NCBI GenBank assembly: GCA_900549995.1
Contig: URQQ01000048.1
Coordinates: forward strand, 1 to 31,251
From: an uncultured Lachnospiraceae bacterium
GTDB taxonomy: Bacteria; Bacillota; Clostridia; Lachnospirales; Lachnospiraceae
DNA length: 31,251 bases
Direction: 5' to 3'
Below the pieces are notes generated by a model. That model searched no databases, had not been told where the DNA came from, and saw only the letters and a list, made by a program, of their open reading frames with translations. Below, piece by piece: positions 1 to 7,009 of the stretch. Every line of letters starts with the position of its first letter. Position 1 is the stretch's first letter. The position numbers and the translations under genes are program-made.

Positions 1-883
1 TATGATCCATTGCATTGCCAACCTGCACAATTCCGGGGCCTGCTTTGGCGATTATTTCAGCTGCGTGAAGAATTTTCTCTTCCGGTATCAGTGTGATGGC
101 AGACGTTTTCGATAGTGTATATTCCTCTGTGTGCCGTTTCAGCTCTTCAAATCCATAAGTGTGGTTCTGAATATATTCGTTTTCATACCAATGCTTTTCT
201 ATAATTATATGAATCATGCCAAGTGCCAGCGCCATGTCTGTTCCCGGTTTTACAGAAAGCCAGAGATCCGCTTCATCAGCATGTCTTGTCTGACATGGAT
301 CGATGACAATCAGCTTTGCCCCTTTCTTTTGCGCTTTACGTATCTGGGAAGCGAAAGCCTTCCCTGTATGATACGGGTTGCTGCCCCATAATGCGATAAA
401 TCTGGTGGCATCCGTTATTTTAGTATTAGGCATGAAGCCGAAAGTCTCTCTGGCCGCACTCATGCTGGCCATATGGCACATATTCGCAGCTCCCATACTA
501 TTGACCGTGCCGATAGTATTCATCAGCCGCTCATACATCAGATTAAAATAAGGCTTGTTGTAACCGCGGATACCCAGAAATGAATCTGGTCCATAATGAT
601 CTACGGCACTTTTGAAGTTTTCACCGATTTTTTGAAATGCTTCTTCCCATGAGATTTCCTTCCACCGATTCTCACCTTTTCTGCCGGCTCTTTGCAGTGG
701 TATGCGGATCCGTTCCGGATGATTCATAAGATTCAGCCCGTTTTTTCCTGTCTCACACCAGATCGTCCGGTATTCCATATCTGGCTGGAGTTTGACTACT
801 TTCCCATTGTGGTCTAAAACCGCTGTTAAATGACATTGTTTTCCGCAAAATTTACAAATTGTTTTATATGTATTTTGATTCAT
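1..883 (-). CDS. Molybdopterin-dependent oxidoreductase, N-terminal part (cut by left edge)
   Basis: The gene starts at 883 behind an AAAGGA ribosome site and stays open to base 1, so about 294 residues are visible and the C-terminus is missing. Residues 10-43 carry four cysteines (C10, C13, C17, C43) in the CX2CX3CX25C pattern that binds the proximal [4Fe-4S] cluster in the formate dehydrogenase/DMSO reductase (MopB) superfamily. C136, in the context NMCH, aligns with the Sec/Cys molybdenum ligand of formate dehydrogenase H (there V-U-H). A WGSNP element near residue 165 and a VIDP element typical of bis-MGD enzymes follow. No twin-arginine signal is present, so a cytoplasmic enzyme is likely. 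Its ribosome site overlaps the stop of the upstream permease, which suggests co-transcription and coupling. The substrate is unknown: formate dehydrogenase, a dehydroxylase or another MopB reaction are all possible. Family assignment is firm, function is not. Confidence 0.88.
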   Translation of the reverse strand, partial: MNQNTYKTICKFCGKQCHLTAVLDHNGKVVKLQPDMEYRTIWCETGKNGLNLMNHPERIRIPLQRAGRKGENRWKEISWEEAFQKIGENFKSAVDHYGPDSFLGIRGYNKPYFNLMYERLMNTIGTVNSMGAANMCHMASMSAARETFGFMPNTKITDATRFIALWGSNPYHTGKAFASQIRKAQKKGAKLIVIDPCQTRHADEADLWLSVKPGTDMALALGMIHIIIEKHWYENEYIQNHTYGFEELKRHTEEYTLSKTSAITLIPEEKILHAAEIIAKAGPGIVQVGNAMDH

Positions 884-894
884 AGGATTCCTTT

Positions 895-1704
895 CTAATT
901 CTTTAAACCATTTCCTGTAATTCCGGCGAGAAAATATTTATGGAGAAACACATATACAAGAAACGGGGGTAAAAAGTTCATCATTGCACCTGCCATTGTC
1001 ATTCCATAATTCACATCATTTGTACCCTGTAGGGCAGCAAGCCCTACAGGAATCGTTCTTGTTGCATCTGTATTTGAAACAATCAATGGCCACAGCATGC
1101 TGTTCCAGCTTCTTGTAAAAAAAAGGATCGATACAGTGACCAGCACAGGTGTGATCATTGGTGTGACAATTCTGGTGAAAATCCTGAAATCATTACAGCC
1201 ATCCAGCTTTGCGCATTCGAACATTTCCCTGGGGATAGCGATTATGGCCTGACGTATGAGCACAACTCCCAGCATAGATGGAATGGGGAGAATCAAAGGC
1301 CAGAAAGTATCCAGCAGGCCAAGTTTTCCTGTTAACAGCCACAGAGGTACAACAGTTGCTGGAAACGGGATACACATCGTAGTAAAAAATAAAAAAAAGA
1401 GTTTGTCATCGCCCGGAAATCTTTTTTTAGCAAATGCAAATGCTGAAAGATTGCATACACACAGTGTCCATATCACGCCGGCAACCGAAATAAACAGACT
1501 GTTTCTTACCCACTTTGAAAATCCGTTTATCTGAAAAATCTGAGCATAATTTTTCAGGGTATAGGTGGAGATATCAAAGCTTATCAGATATGGAGAGTAA
1601 GTTTCCTGCAAGGAGCAAATCAGCATATAGGCAAAAGGGAGCAGCATCAGCAAGGTTAATCCGATCACTGACAGGCTGACTGTCCAGTTCACAATTTTCT
1701 TCAT
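895..1704 (-). CDS. ABC transporter permease, CUT1 sugar type (MalG/UgpE-like)
   Basis: This is a 269-residue inner-membrane permease with about six hydrophobic segments. The EAA loop (ECAKLDGCNDF, near residues 163-173), which docks the ATPase, is of the carbohydrate CUT1 MalG/UgpE type. The start at 1704 has an AGGAG ribosome site nine bases upstream. It lies 14 bases after the partner permease and 11 bases before the molybdopterin oxidoreductase, so it sits inside one operon. No ATPase gene is in the operon. In Gram-positive bacteria CUT1 importers often share a distant MsmK/UgpC-type ATPase, which is my inference here. The substrate cannot be read from the sequence. Confidence 0.93.
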   Translation of the reverse strand: MKKIVNWTVSLSVIGLTLLMLLPFAYMLICSLQETYSPYLISFDISTYTLKNYAQIFQINGFSKWVRNSLFISVAGVIWTLCVCNLSAFAFAKKRFPGDDKLFFLFFTTMCIPFPATVVPLWLLTGKLGLLDTFWPLILPIPSMLGVVLIRQAIIAIPREMFECAKLDGCNDFRIFTRIVTPMITPVLVTVSILFFTRSWNSMLWPLIVSNTDATRTIPVGLAALQGTNDVNYGMTMAGAMMNFLPPFLVYVFLHKYFLAGITGNGLKN

Positions 1705-1718
1705 GAATTCTATCTCCT

Positions 1719-2621
1719 TTAATACATCTTAGATGATTTGTTATTCAGCAGCCGTCTCTGAAGGAACGTCAGAAAGACAACCATCAGAATCAAAATATTT
1801 CCGATTGCCATTCCATAGCCAATCTTTGCGTATTTAAAACTATATAAATACAAATAAACCATAATTGTCATGGTTGTCGCCTGCCCCGGACCTCCGCCGG
1901 TCATGATGTAAACCATATCAAAAGACTGGAATGTCCCGATGACACCTAAAAACAATATCAGAATCGTGGCTGGCCGAATCAGAGGTTCAATGATACAGCG
2001 CATTATCTGAAAATCAGATGCACCGTCGATTCTGGCAGCTTCATAGTAACTCTCCGGAATATCAACGAGATATGCCAGATATAGCACCATATTATATCCG
2101 GTTCCCATTAAAATTTCGATGATGATCAGCGCCGGAAATACCATAGTCTGAGACCCCAGAATCATCGTGGAATTAATACCAAAGGCCGCCAGAATCATGG
2201 ACAGCGGTGACTCCCCGTTATTCAGCAGAATCCGGTATACAATACTGACAATACTTGCAGAAGCCAGGCTTGGGATAAACATTCCGTTTCTCACAAATTT
2301 GCCAAGCCATGTTGTCTTTCTTTTATTTACCCATACTGCTATCAGAAAACCAAGGAATGTCTGAGACGGTACAATCGTCACTACAAAAATCAACGTATTC
2401 CTGATACATTTTTGAAAAACTGCATCATGAAATAATGCCTTGTAGTTCTCAAGTCCGTTAAATTGGGGAACACTAAGTGCATTATATTCAGTCAGGCTGA
2501 ACCATCCGGACATCAGAATCGGCAGGTACCAGAATAGTACAACAATCATAAAGAATGGAAGCACATACAGGTAACCACTGAAGTCTCTTTTTCCTGACCT
2601 GGTTTTTAAAAGCTTTCTCAT
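1719..2621 (-). CDS. ABC transporter permease, CUT1 sugar type (MalF/UgpA-like)
   Basis: This is a permease of about 300 residues with six predicted membrane segments and an EAA loop (EAARIDGASDF) typical of MalF/UgpA-type sugar permeases. The frame is open to an ATG at 2651, but that start would lie inside the end of the radical SAM gene. The ATG at 2621 has GGAAG nine bases upstream and gives the usual short basic N-terminus (MRKLLKTRSGK), so I prefer it. The gene follows the radical SAM gene by 19 bases and precedes the MalG-like partner by 14 bases. The two permeases would form the membrane channel for the binding protein at 3642-4952. Confidence 0.92.
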   Translation of the reverse strand: MRKLLKTRSGKRDFSGYLYVLPFFMIVVLFWYLPILMSGWFSLTEYNALSVPQFNGLENYKALFHDAVFQKCIRNTLIFVVTIVPSQTFLGFLIAVWVNKRKTTWLGKFVRNGMFIPSLASASIVSIVYRILLNNGESPLSMILAAFGINSTMILGSQTMVFPALIIIEILMGTGYNMVLYLAYLVDIPESYYEAARIDGASDFQIMRCIIEPLIRPATILILFLGVIGTFQSFDMVYIMTGGGPGQATTMTIMVYLYLYSFKYAKIGYGMAIGNILILMVVFLTFLQRRLLNNKSSKMY

Positions 2622-2640
2622 ATGTCTACACTTCCATTCT

Positions 2641-3576
2641 CTACAGGCCAAATAAAGCGTTCATAGATAATTTATAGCTCATAGCCCAATACTTTATTTT
2701 CTGCATGCGGGGATCCCTGTCTCTTTGTATATTATTGTATACTTCTGCTACGTCTTCTGCGCTGTGCATGTCAAAAATACTTGCAACCGCATCCTCATCA
2801 TTGCTTCCTCTGCCCGGAATTATATTGCAGTATTCACTCAACGTGATGGACGGCGGTTCCCGGAATATCTCATCATACTTTTCTTTTTCCTTCACAAGAT
2901 CATCGATAAAAAAGAAAAACAAATCTCTTGAAGCCCGTGTCATATCTTCCACACTCATTGTTTCAGTCACATATTCATGAAATCCTTTTGTGCCGTTAAA
3001 ATAAGCAAAAATACTGTGAAATCTGATCCCAAGTTCATCTGCAAATTCTTTAGCTGCATATATTTCATCAATATTAAACTGATATAAATGATAATTGATG
3101 AATGCATCCCCATGAAAATTTCTGTTTCGTAATTCTTCCATCGTTCTTTTGATATTATCTTTTACTTTCTCAAAATGAAATCCGTGAATACGGTCATAAG
3201 ATCTCTGACTGAACCCCGGCATGGAAAAAAGCATGCCATAATAATGTTCACACGTCTTTATTCTGCCAAAATCCGGAAGTACACTGGCATTTGTGCTCAT
3301 GTCCAGCCGAAATCCTTTTTCATACATATAATTTATGATTTCTGGAAGATGTGGATTCAATGTAGGTTCATACCAGTTATAAATGTGGAACAGGCAGTCC
3401 GGAGTAACGATCTGATACTTTAACAGATGCTCTGCCAGCTCTTTAAACTTATGTACATCCATGTCATATCTTGGAAACTTGCTGCTATATCCACTTATAT
3501 TGTTCCGTCCTGTCTTACAGTAATAGCAGCGGGCATTACACTTATTTAATATATCCATATATACTTCTGTATACAT
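2641..3576 (-). CDS. Radical SAM protein within an ABC transporter operon
   Basis: This is a 311-residue protein with the radical SAM cluster motif CX3CX2C at C13, C17 and C20, followed by an aromatic residue. Further on is a degenerate SAM-binding strand (NWYEPTLNPH, where GGEP is usual) and a DMSTNAS strand. A SPASM or Twitch domain would need several more cysteines. I see only isolated ones, the last in LSEYCNII, so one [4Fe-4S] cluster is likely. The C-terminal 90 residues match no domain I recognise. The start at 3576 has GGAG at good spacing. It sits between the solute-binding protein and the permeases, an odd place for such an enzyme. It might modify a peptide or protein, or act on the imported compound. 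Function is unknown. Confidence 0.85.
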   Translation of the reverse strand: MYTEVYMDILNKCNARCYYCKTGRNNISGYSSKFPRYDMDVHKFKELAEHLLKYQIVTPDCLFHIYNWYEPTLNPHLPEIINYMYEKGFRLDMSTNASVLPDFGRIKTCEHYYGMLFSMPGFSQRSYDRIHGFHFEKVKDNIKRTMEELRNRNFHGDAFINYHLYQFNIDEIYAAKEFADELGIRFHSIFAYFNGTKGFHEYVTETMSVEDMTRASRDLFFFFIDDLVKEKEKYDEIFREPPSITLSEYCNIIPGRGSNDEDAVASIFDMHSAEDVAEVYNNIQRDRDPRMQKIKYWAMSYKLSMNALFGL

Positions 3577-3591
3577 TTTTTCTCCATTCTA

Positions 3592-3640
3592 AAACCAGAG
3601 GCGAAAACAGACTCAAAGTGCCTGCATCCACCTCTGGTTT
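3592..3640 (-). other. Hairpin between binding-protein gene and radical SAM gene
   Basis: A perfect 10-bp inverted repeat (AAACCAGAGG/CCTCTGGTTT, arms 3592-3601 and 3631-3640) begins just after the stop of the binding-protein gene and ends before the radical SAM ribosome site. There is no strong U-run. Structures in this position often protect the upstream message or cause partial termination, giving more binding protein than permease. That role is inferred. Confidence 0.5.
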
Positions 3641-3641
3641 G

Positions 3642-4952
3642 TTATTTTTCAGGTGCTGTATAATCCAGATTATTCGCATAGTCCGTAACAGTTTTCATTG
3701 CTTCTTCTGGGGTGGTCTGCCCATTCATCATCTCCTGCAGTTCTTTCCAGAGATAATCATAAACTTCGGTTGCACGTCTTGCGGCCTTTATCGGGCGGAT
3801 CGTACCATTTTCCATTGCTTTCAGATAGGAATCCTCCATCTCCGGCACGCCGTACCATTCCTGGTTTTTCATGTTTGGTGCAGCTTTGGCAAGCTCATGG
3901 TATTTTGCCCCGCCCTCAGGTCCGGTAGCGTATTTGATAAATTCAAAAGCAAGATCTTTATCCTCTGCAGCGGACATGAGAACTAACTGATCCACACTTG
4001 CTCTTACACCCTTGTCTCCGTTATTTCCCTGAAGTTCGTAAGAAAATCCAAAATCGAATCCGCTCTCACCAAGCTGGGCGAACGTGCTCGATCCACCGCC
4101 GGTGAATCCGATTGCTGCTTTCCCCTGAAGAAAATATTTTTCAAATGCCTCACTGTTCTGCAAAGACATTGTATCTTCCGGAAGAACATTTTCTGTATTT
4201 TTCAGATCATATAAAAATTGAGCGGTCTCTATAGCCTCTTTGCTGTCGAGGGTGCATTTTCCTTCATCATCAAAGATTTCACCACCTGACTGGTAGAGGA
4301 AAGAATACCAGTTCCAGTTGAGATCCTGATAAAAAGTCTGCCCCCATCCCTGGGCAATTCCATACTGGTCAATTGTACCGTCTCCATCTGTATCCAAAGT
4401 CGCCTTTTTTGCAATTCTCAGAACGTCTTCCCATGTCTCAGGTTCCTTTTCTCCAATGGAGGTAAGGATATCTTTATTAAAAAACATTGTCAGAACTGCC
4501 TCTGGTCCACCCTGCGCAATCCCGTAATTTTTGCCAAATATCTTATACTGATTGCCAAGAACCGTGTAATTCTCATAATCTTCCTCTGTGAGATAGGAAT
4601 CCAGTTCTTCAATCGCGTTGCTGTCAATATACGTTGGAAGCATCTCTACATACATGTATCCAACATCCGGTCCTGTACCTGTGGATACTGCTGAAGAATA
4701 TTTAGCTTCATAATCTTTCCATGAAATAAACTGGAAATTCACTTCCACATTATGTTCTTTTTCGAATGGTTCTGAAATCTCCTTCCAGACAGCTTCATCT
4801 TCTCCATTTAACTTTGCAGGCAGCCAAACCTCAAGCGTATCTGATTTTTCCTTTTTTTCATCTTTTTTCTCTGATGTTTTTCCTCCGCATCCTGCTATAA
4901 TTCCGGCTGTTAACGCAAGACATAGCAAAACACTTACTGTTTTCTTTTTCAT
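3642..4952 (-). CDS. Extracellular solute-binding lipoprotein, CUT1 (family 1) type
   Basis: This lipoprotein of about 436 residues has a basic N-terminus, a hydrophobic segment and a lipobox ending AGIIAGC, followed by a charged Lys/Glu-rich linker. The body has features of family 1 solute-binding proteins (MalE/UgpB class): EVNFQFISWKDYEAK, a GPDVGYMY element, and an aromatic-rich middle. The frame also has an ATG at 4961, but that lies only two bases from AGGAGG. The ATG at 4952 lies eleven bases away and begins with the usual MKKK, so I prefer it. The protein would sit on the outer face of the membrane and deliver substrate to the two permeases downstream. The ligand is unknown; sugars, oligosaccharides or glycerol-phosphodiesters are typical for the class. 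Confidence 0.92.
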   Translation of the reverse strand: MKKKTVSVLLCLALTAGIIAGCGGKTSEKKDEKKEKSDTLEVWLPAKLNGEDEAVWKEISEPFEKEHNVEVNFQFISWKDYEAKYSSAVSTGTGPDVGYMYVEMLPTYIDSNAIEELDSYLTEEDYENYTVLGNQYKIFGKNYGIAQGGPEAVLTMFFNKDILTSIGEKEPETWEDVLRIAKKATLDTDGDGTIDQYGIAQGWGQTFYQDLNWNWYSFLYQSGGEIFDDEGKCTLDSKEAIETAQFLYDLKNTENVLPEDTMSLQNSEAFEKYFLQGKAAIGFTGGGSSTFAQLGESGFDFGFSYELQGNNGDKGVRASVDQLVLMSAAEDKDLAFEFIKYATGPEGGAKYHELAKAAPNMKNQEWYGVPEMEDSYLKAMENGTIRPIKAARRATEVYDYLWKELQEMMNGQTTPEEAMKTVTDYANNLDYTAPEK

Positions 4953-4988
4953 TTCACTCATTTCCTCCTAAGGTGTTTCATCTTAAAA

Positions 4989-5019
4989 ATTATATCGCGC
5001 ATTGTAATAATGAGTCCAA
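4989..5019 (-). promoter_or_regulatory. Possible promoter of the ABC/radical SAM/molybdoenzyme operon
   Basis: On the minus strand a perfect TATAAT (4989-4994) is preceded, after a long 19-base spacer, by TTGGAC (5014-5019). The start codon of the binding-protein gene is about 35 bases downstream. The spacer is longer than ideal, so the -35 assignment is weak. Confidence 0.4.
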
Positions 5020-5094
5020 TCGTTTTAGACAATAGCTTAATAGATAAACCCTATAAGTAAATGTATGTAAGAAACATTTGTCTTTTAACCTTTT

Positions 5095-5132
5095 GAAAGC
5101 AGTTCGTTTCTTTACAAAACCGAACTGCTTTC
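5095..5132 (-). terminator. Stem-loop after cotJC (terminator-like, no U-tract)
   Basis: A perfect 12-bp stem (GAAAGCAGTTCG/CGAACTGCTTTC) with a 14-base loop begins 12 bases after the cotJC stop codon. On the minus strand it is followed by AAAAGG rather than a U-run, so it may act as an RNA-stabilising structure or a poor terminator. Confidence 0.45.
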
Positions 5133-5143
5133 AAACCGAATTG

Positions 5144-5764
5144 CTATTTTTTATCTTCCATCACTTTTGGTTTATCAAATTCCGGGTTGAAATAATAAAA
5201 ATTCTTCGCATCCATCTTTTCTTTTGTCTTTTCAAGTGCTTCCCCGAAACGCTGGAAGTGCACAATTTCTCTTGCTCTTAAAAATTTTAAAGGCTCACGG
5301 ATCTCCGGATCCGGAATCATACGCAGCAGATTATCATAGACAGTACGAGCCTTCTGCTCTGCGGCAAGGTCTTCTGTCAAATCTGTAATTGCATCTCCCT
5401 TTGACTGGAATTCGATCGCAGTAAATGGCAGACCGGCTGCTGCCTGTGGCCATAACGCGGTTGTATGATCGATATAATACGCATCGAAACCTGCGGTTTT
5501 CGCTTCCTCCAGAGACAGATTCTTTGTCAGCTGGTACACCATTGCACAGATGATCTCCATATGGGCAAGTTCTTCTGTTCCGATATCTGTGAGAAGTCCT
5601 CCGACATCTTTCACCGGCATTGTATACCTCTGTGACAGGTAACGCATAGAGGCTGATAATTCTCCGTCAGGTCCTCCATACTGGCTGATAATCAGCTGCG
5701 CAGTTTTCGGACATGTTTTCGTAATCTTTACTGGATACTGCAGACGCTTTTCATAAATCCACAT
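5144..5764 (-). CDS. cotJC: Manganese catalase, spore coat CotJC type
   Basis: This 206-residue protein starts MWIYEKRLQYPV, typical of CotJC. All five di-manganese ligands of non-haem catalase can be placed: E35, the EELAH pair E65/H68, E136 in AEQKAR, and H169 in REIVHF. The 33-residue gap between E136 and H169 matches the family. It should break down hydrogen peroxide in or on the spore coat. Its ATG directly abuts the TAA of the upstream gene, so translation is probably coupled. In Bacillus the cotJ operon is made in the mother cell during sporulation. The charged C-terminus (DKPKVMEDKK) is not part of the catalytic fold. Confidence 0.93.
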   Translation of the reverse strand: MWIYEKRLQYPVKITKTCPKTAQLIISQYGGPDGELSASMRYLSQRYTMPVKDVGGLLTDIGTEELAHMEIICAMVYQLTKNLSLEEAKTAGFDAYYIDHTTALWPQAAAGLPFTAIEFQSKGDAITDLTEDLAAEQKARTVYDNLLRMIPDPEIREPLKFLRAREIVHFQRFGEALEKTKEKMDAKNFYYFNPEFDKPKVMEDKK

Positions 5765-6205
5765 TTACACACACGCTCCTTCCCATGGCATCGGTCCTTT
5801 ACTCCAGCAATAACAATCTGAAGAAGGATTTTCCGTATATATTTCTGCCATACAGTCCATCGTAAGAGGGTAAAACTGAAGTGCAAACTTTTTCAAAAGT
5901 TCTTTTCTCGTCTTAAGTGCAGTTTTCAGCAGTTCAAGACCATTTTGATTGTCCGGATGTGTATCCATAAACAGTCTCATATCATCCAGAAAAAAACTGA
6001 TTTCCTGAATTTTCATCATCATTTCTTCTCTTTCATCTTCAGGATCGGTATTGATCGCGGTACTGTTCATCAGTTCCTTCTCCACAAAAAAAGGCAGGTT
6101 TAATTCCGGGAAAACAGTTCCGGTCAACAATGCCTCCTTGGGATTAAGAGTTGTATTCAGAGTTTGAACTGGTACCGATGCAATTGCCAAATGTTCTTGA
6201 TTCAT
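5765..6205 (-). CDS. CotJA-CotJB fused spore coat protein
   Basis: This 146-residue protein appears to join two spore-coat proteins that are separate genes in Bacillus. Residues about 10-45 (PVQTLNTTLNPKEALLTGTV, then FPELNLPF) match the CotJA pattern of a short proline-rich protein. Residues about 60-146 match CotJB, with a helical EISFFLDDMRLFMDTHPDN segment, a Lys-rich helix, and a C-terminal tail carrying C-Y-C-W and PMPWEG. A variable 15-residue linker joins the parts. The start at 6205 has GAAAGGAG upstream. It abuts cotJC, as expected of a cotJA-cotJB-cotJC order. The likely role is assembly of CotJC into the spore coat. Fusion by sequencing error cannot be excluded but the frame is clean. 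Confidence 0.78.
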   Translation of the reverse strand: MNQEHLAIASVPVQTLNTTLNPKEALLTGTVFPELNLPFFVEKELMNSTAINTDPEDEREEMMMKIQEISFFLDDMRLFMDTHPDNQNGLELLKTALKTRKELLKKFALQFYPLTMDCMAEIYTENPSSDCYCWSKGPMPWEGACV

Positions 6206-6242
6206 TCAAAAAACTCCTTTCGCAATAAATTCTGTTACATCC

Positions 6243-6270
6243 ATTAGTATGTTCGAAAATTGTAATCTTA
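6243..6270 (-). promoter_or_regulatory. Possible sporulation sigma-E-like promoter for cotJ
   Basis: A minus-strand CATACTAAT (6243-6251) resembles the sigma-E -10 element, and TAAGATT about 12 bases upstream resembles its -35. The spacer is shorter than the usual 14-15. The cotJ operon is sigma-E dependent in Bacillus, which is the main reason to look here. Confidence 0.25.
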
Positions 6271-6313
6271 CAGCAGGGAAATCAGGACATAAATAGCAAT
6301 AATTTTTGAGAAT

Positions 6314-6357
6314 AAAAAAGCCAGCCATCTTCAGAGTGTCTGAAAATGACTGGTTTT
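6314..6357 (-). terminator. Rho-independent terminator after rlmH
   Basis: On the minus strand an imperfect stem (AAAACCAGTCATTTTCAGA pairing with TCTGAAGATGGCTGGCTTTT, loop CAC) runs into a six-T tract. It lies about 65 bases after the rlmH stop. Confidence 0.75.
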
Positions 6358-6422
6358 CAAAAATTTAAATTTTTCATAAGTAAACAGCTCTGGCCATTAT
6401 TTCTGGCCGACAGAATTTCCAT

Positions 6423-6902
6423 TTACTTATGATACGGCTCATTTTTGATAATACGGTAGCCCCGGTATATCTGTTCCAGTAAAATGACTCTCATCAACTG
6501 ATGCGGAAATGTCATCTTGGAAAAACTGAGGCCATAATCGGACCGTTGAAGTACTTCATCGGAAAGTCCTAAGGATCCTCCGATGATAAATGTAATATGG
6601 CTTGTCCCCCGGATTCCCAGTGTGTCAATTTTACCTGCCAGTTCTTCGGATGTAAGCATTTTGCCTGCGATTTCAAGAGTGATTACATAAGAATCATTTT
6701 TGAGCTGCTTCAGGATTCTCTCTCCTTCTTTTTGGCGGATCGCCTCTTCTTCTGCCAGACTGGCCTGATCCGGTGTTTTTTCATCTGCAACTTCTATTAT
6801 TTCCAGTTTACAGTAACGGCTTAACCGTTTACTGTACTCTGAGACAGCATCCCTGAGATACTTTTCTTTGATCTTTCCAACTGTTAATAAAGTGATTTTC
6901 AT
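6423..6902 (-). CDS. rlmH: 23S rRNA (pseudouridine1915-N3)-methyltransferase RlmH
   Basis: This 159-residue protein is the full family length. It methylates pseudouridine 1915 in helix 69 of 23S rRNA using S-adenosylmethionine. It is a SPOUT-fold enzyme: the C-terminal trefoil knot shows ITFIIGGSLGLS (SAM-binding loop) and MRVILLEQIYRGYRIIKNEPYHK, which is close to invariant in the family. The N-terminus MKITLLTVGKIKEKYL is also typical. The start at 6902 has AGGAAG ten bases upstream. It appears to be a single-gene unit with its own promoter (6930-6958) and terminator (6314-6357). A 10-bp inverted repeat (6375-6384/6422-6431) overlaps its last codons. Confidence 0.97.
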   Translation of the reverse strand: MKITLLTVGKIKEKYLRDAVSEYSKRLSRYCKLEIIEVADEKTPDQASLAEEEAIRQKEGERILKQLKNDSYVITLEIAGKMLTSEELAGKIDTLGIRGTSHITFIIGGSLGLSDEVLQRSDYGLSFSKMTFPHQLMRVILLEQIYRGYRIIKNEPYHK

Positions 6903-6929
6903 AATTGCGCTGCTTCCTTTCCTGAACTC

Positions 6930-6958
6930 ATTATATTTCTTCTGTTACAGAAAAGCAA
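6930..6958 (-). promoter_or_regulatory. rlmH promoter with a dyad in the spacer
   Basis: The minus strand reads TTGCTT (6953-6958), a 17-base spacer, then TATAAT (6930-6935). The spacer contains a 13-bp palindrome, TTCTGTAACAGAA (6940-6952), that could be a repressor site. Confidence 0.6.
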
Positions 6959-6959
6959 C

Positions 6960-6998
6960 GAAAAACATGCCAGATCAATAGAATCTGACATGCCTTTT
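6960..6998 (-). terminator. Terminator of the peptide transporter/peptidase operon
   Basis: The minus-strand stem GGCATGTCAGAT/ATCTGGCATGTT, with one internal mismatch and a seven-base loop, is followed by TTTTT. It begins 12 bases after the peptidase stop codon. Confidence 0.75.
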
Positions 6999-7009
6999 CA
7001 ATGTCTGGA

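Noticed and set aside
131..391. 86-codon open frame on plus at the left end
   Set aside because: It lies antisense to the molybdopterin oxidoreductase gene, which has clear family motifs in the other strand.
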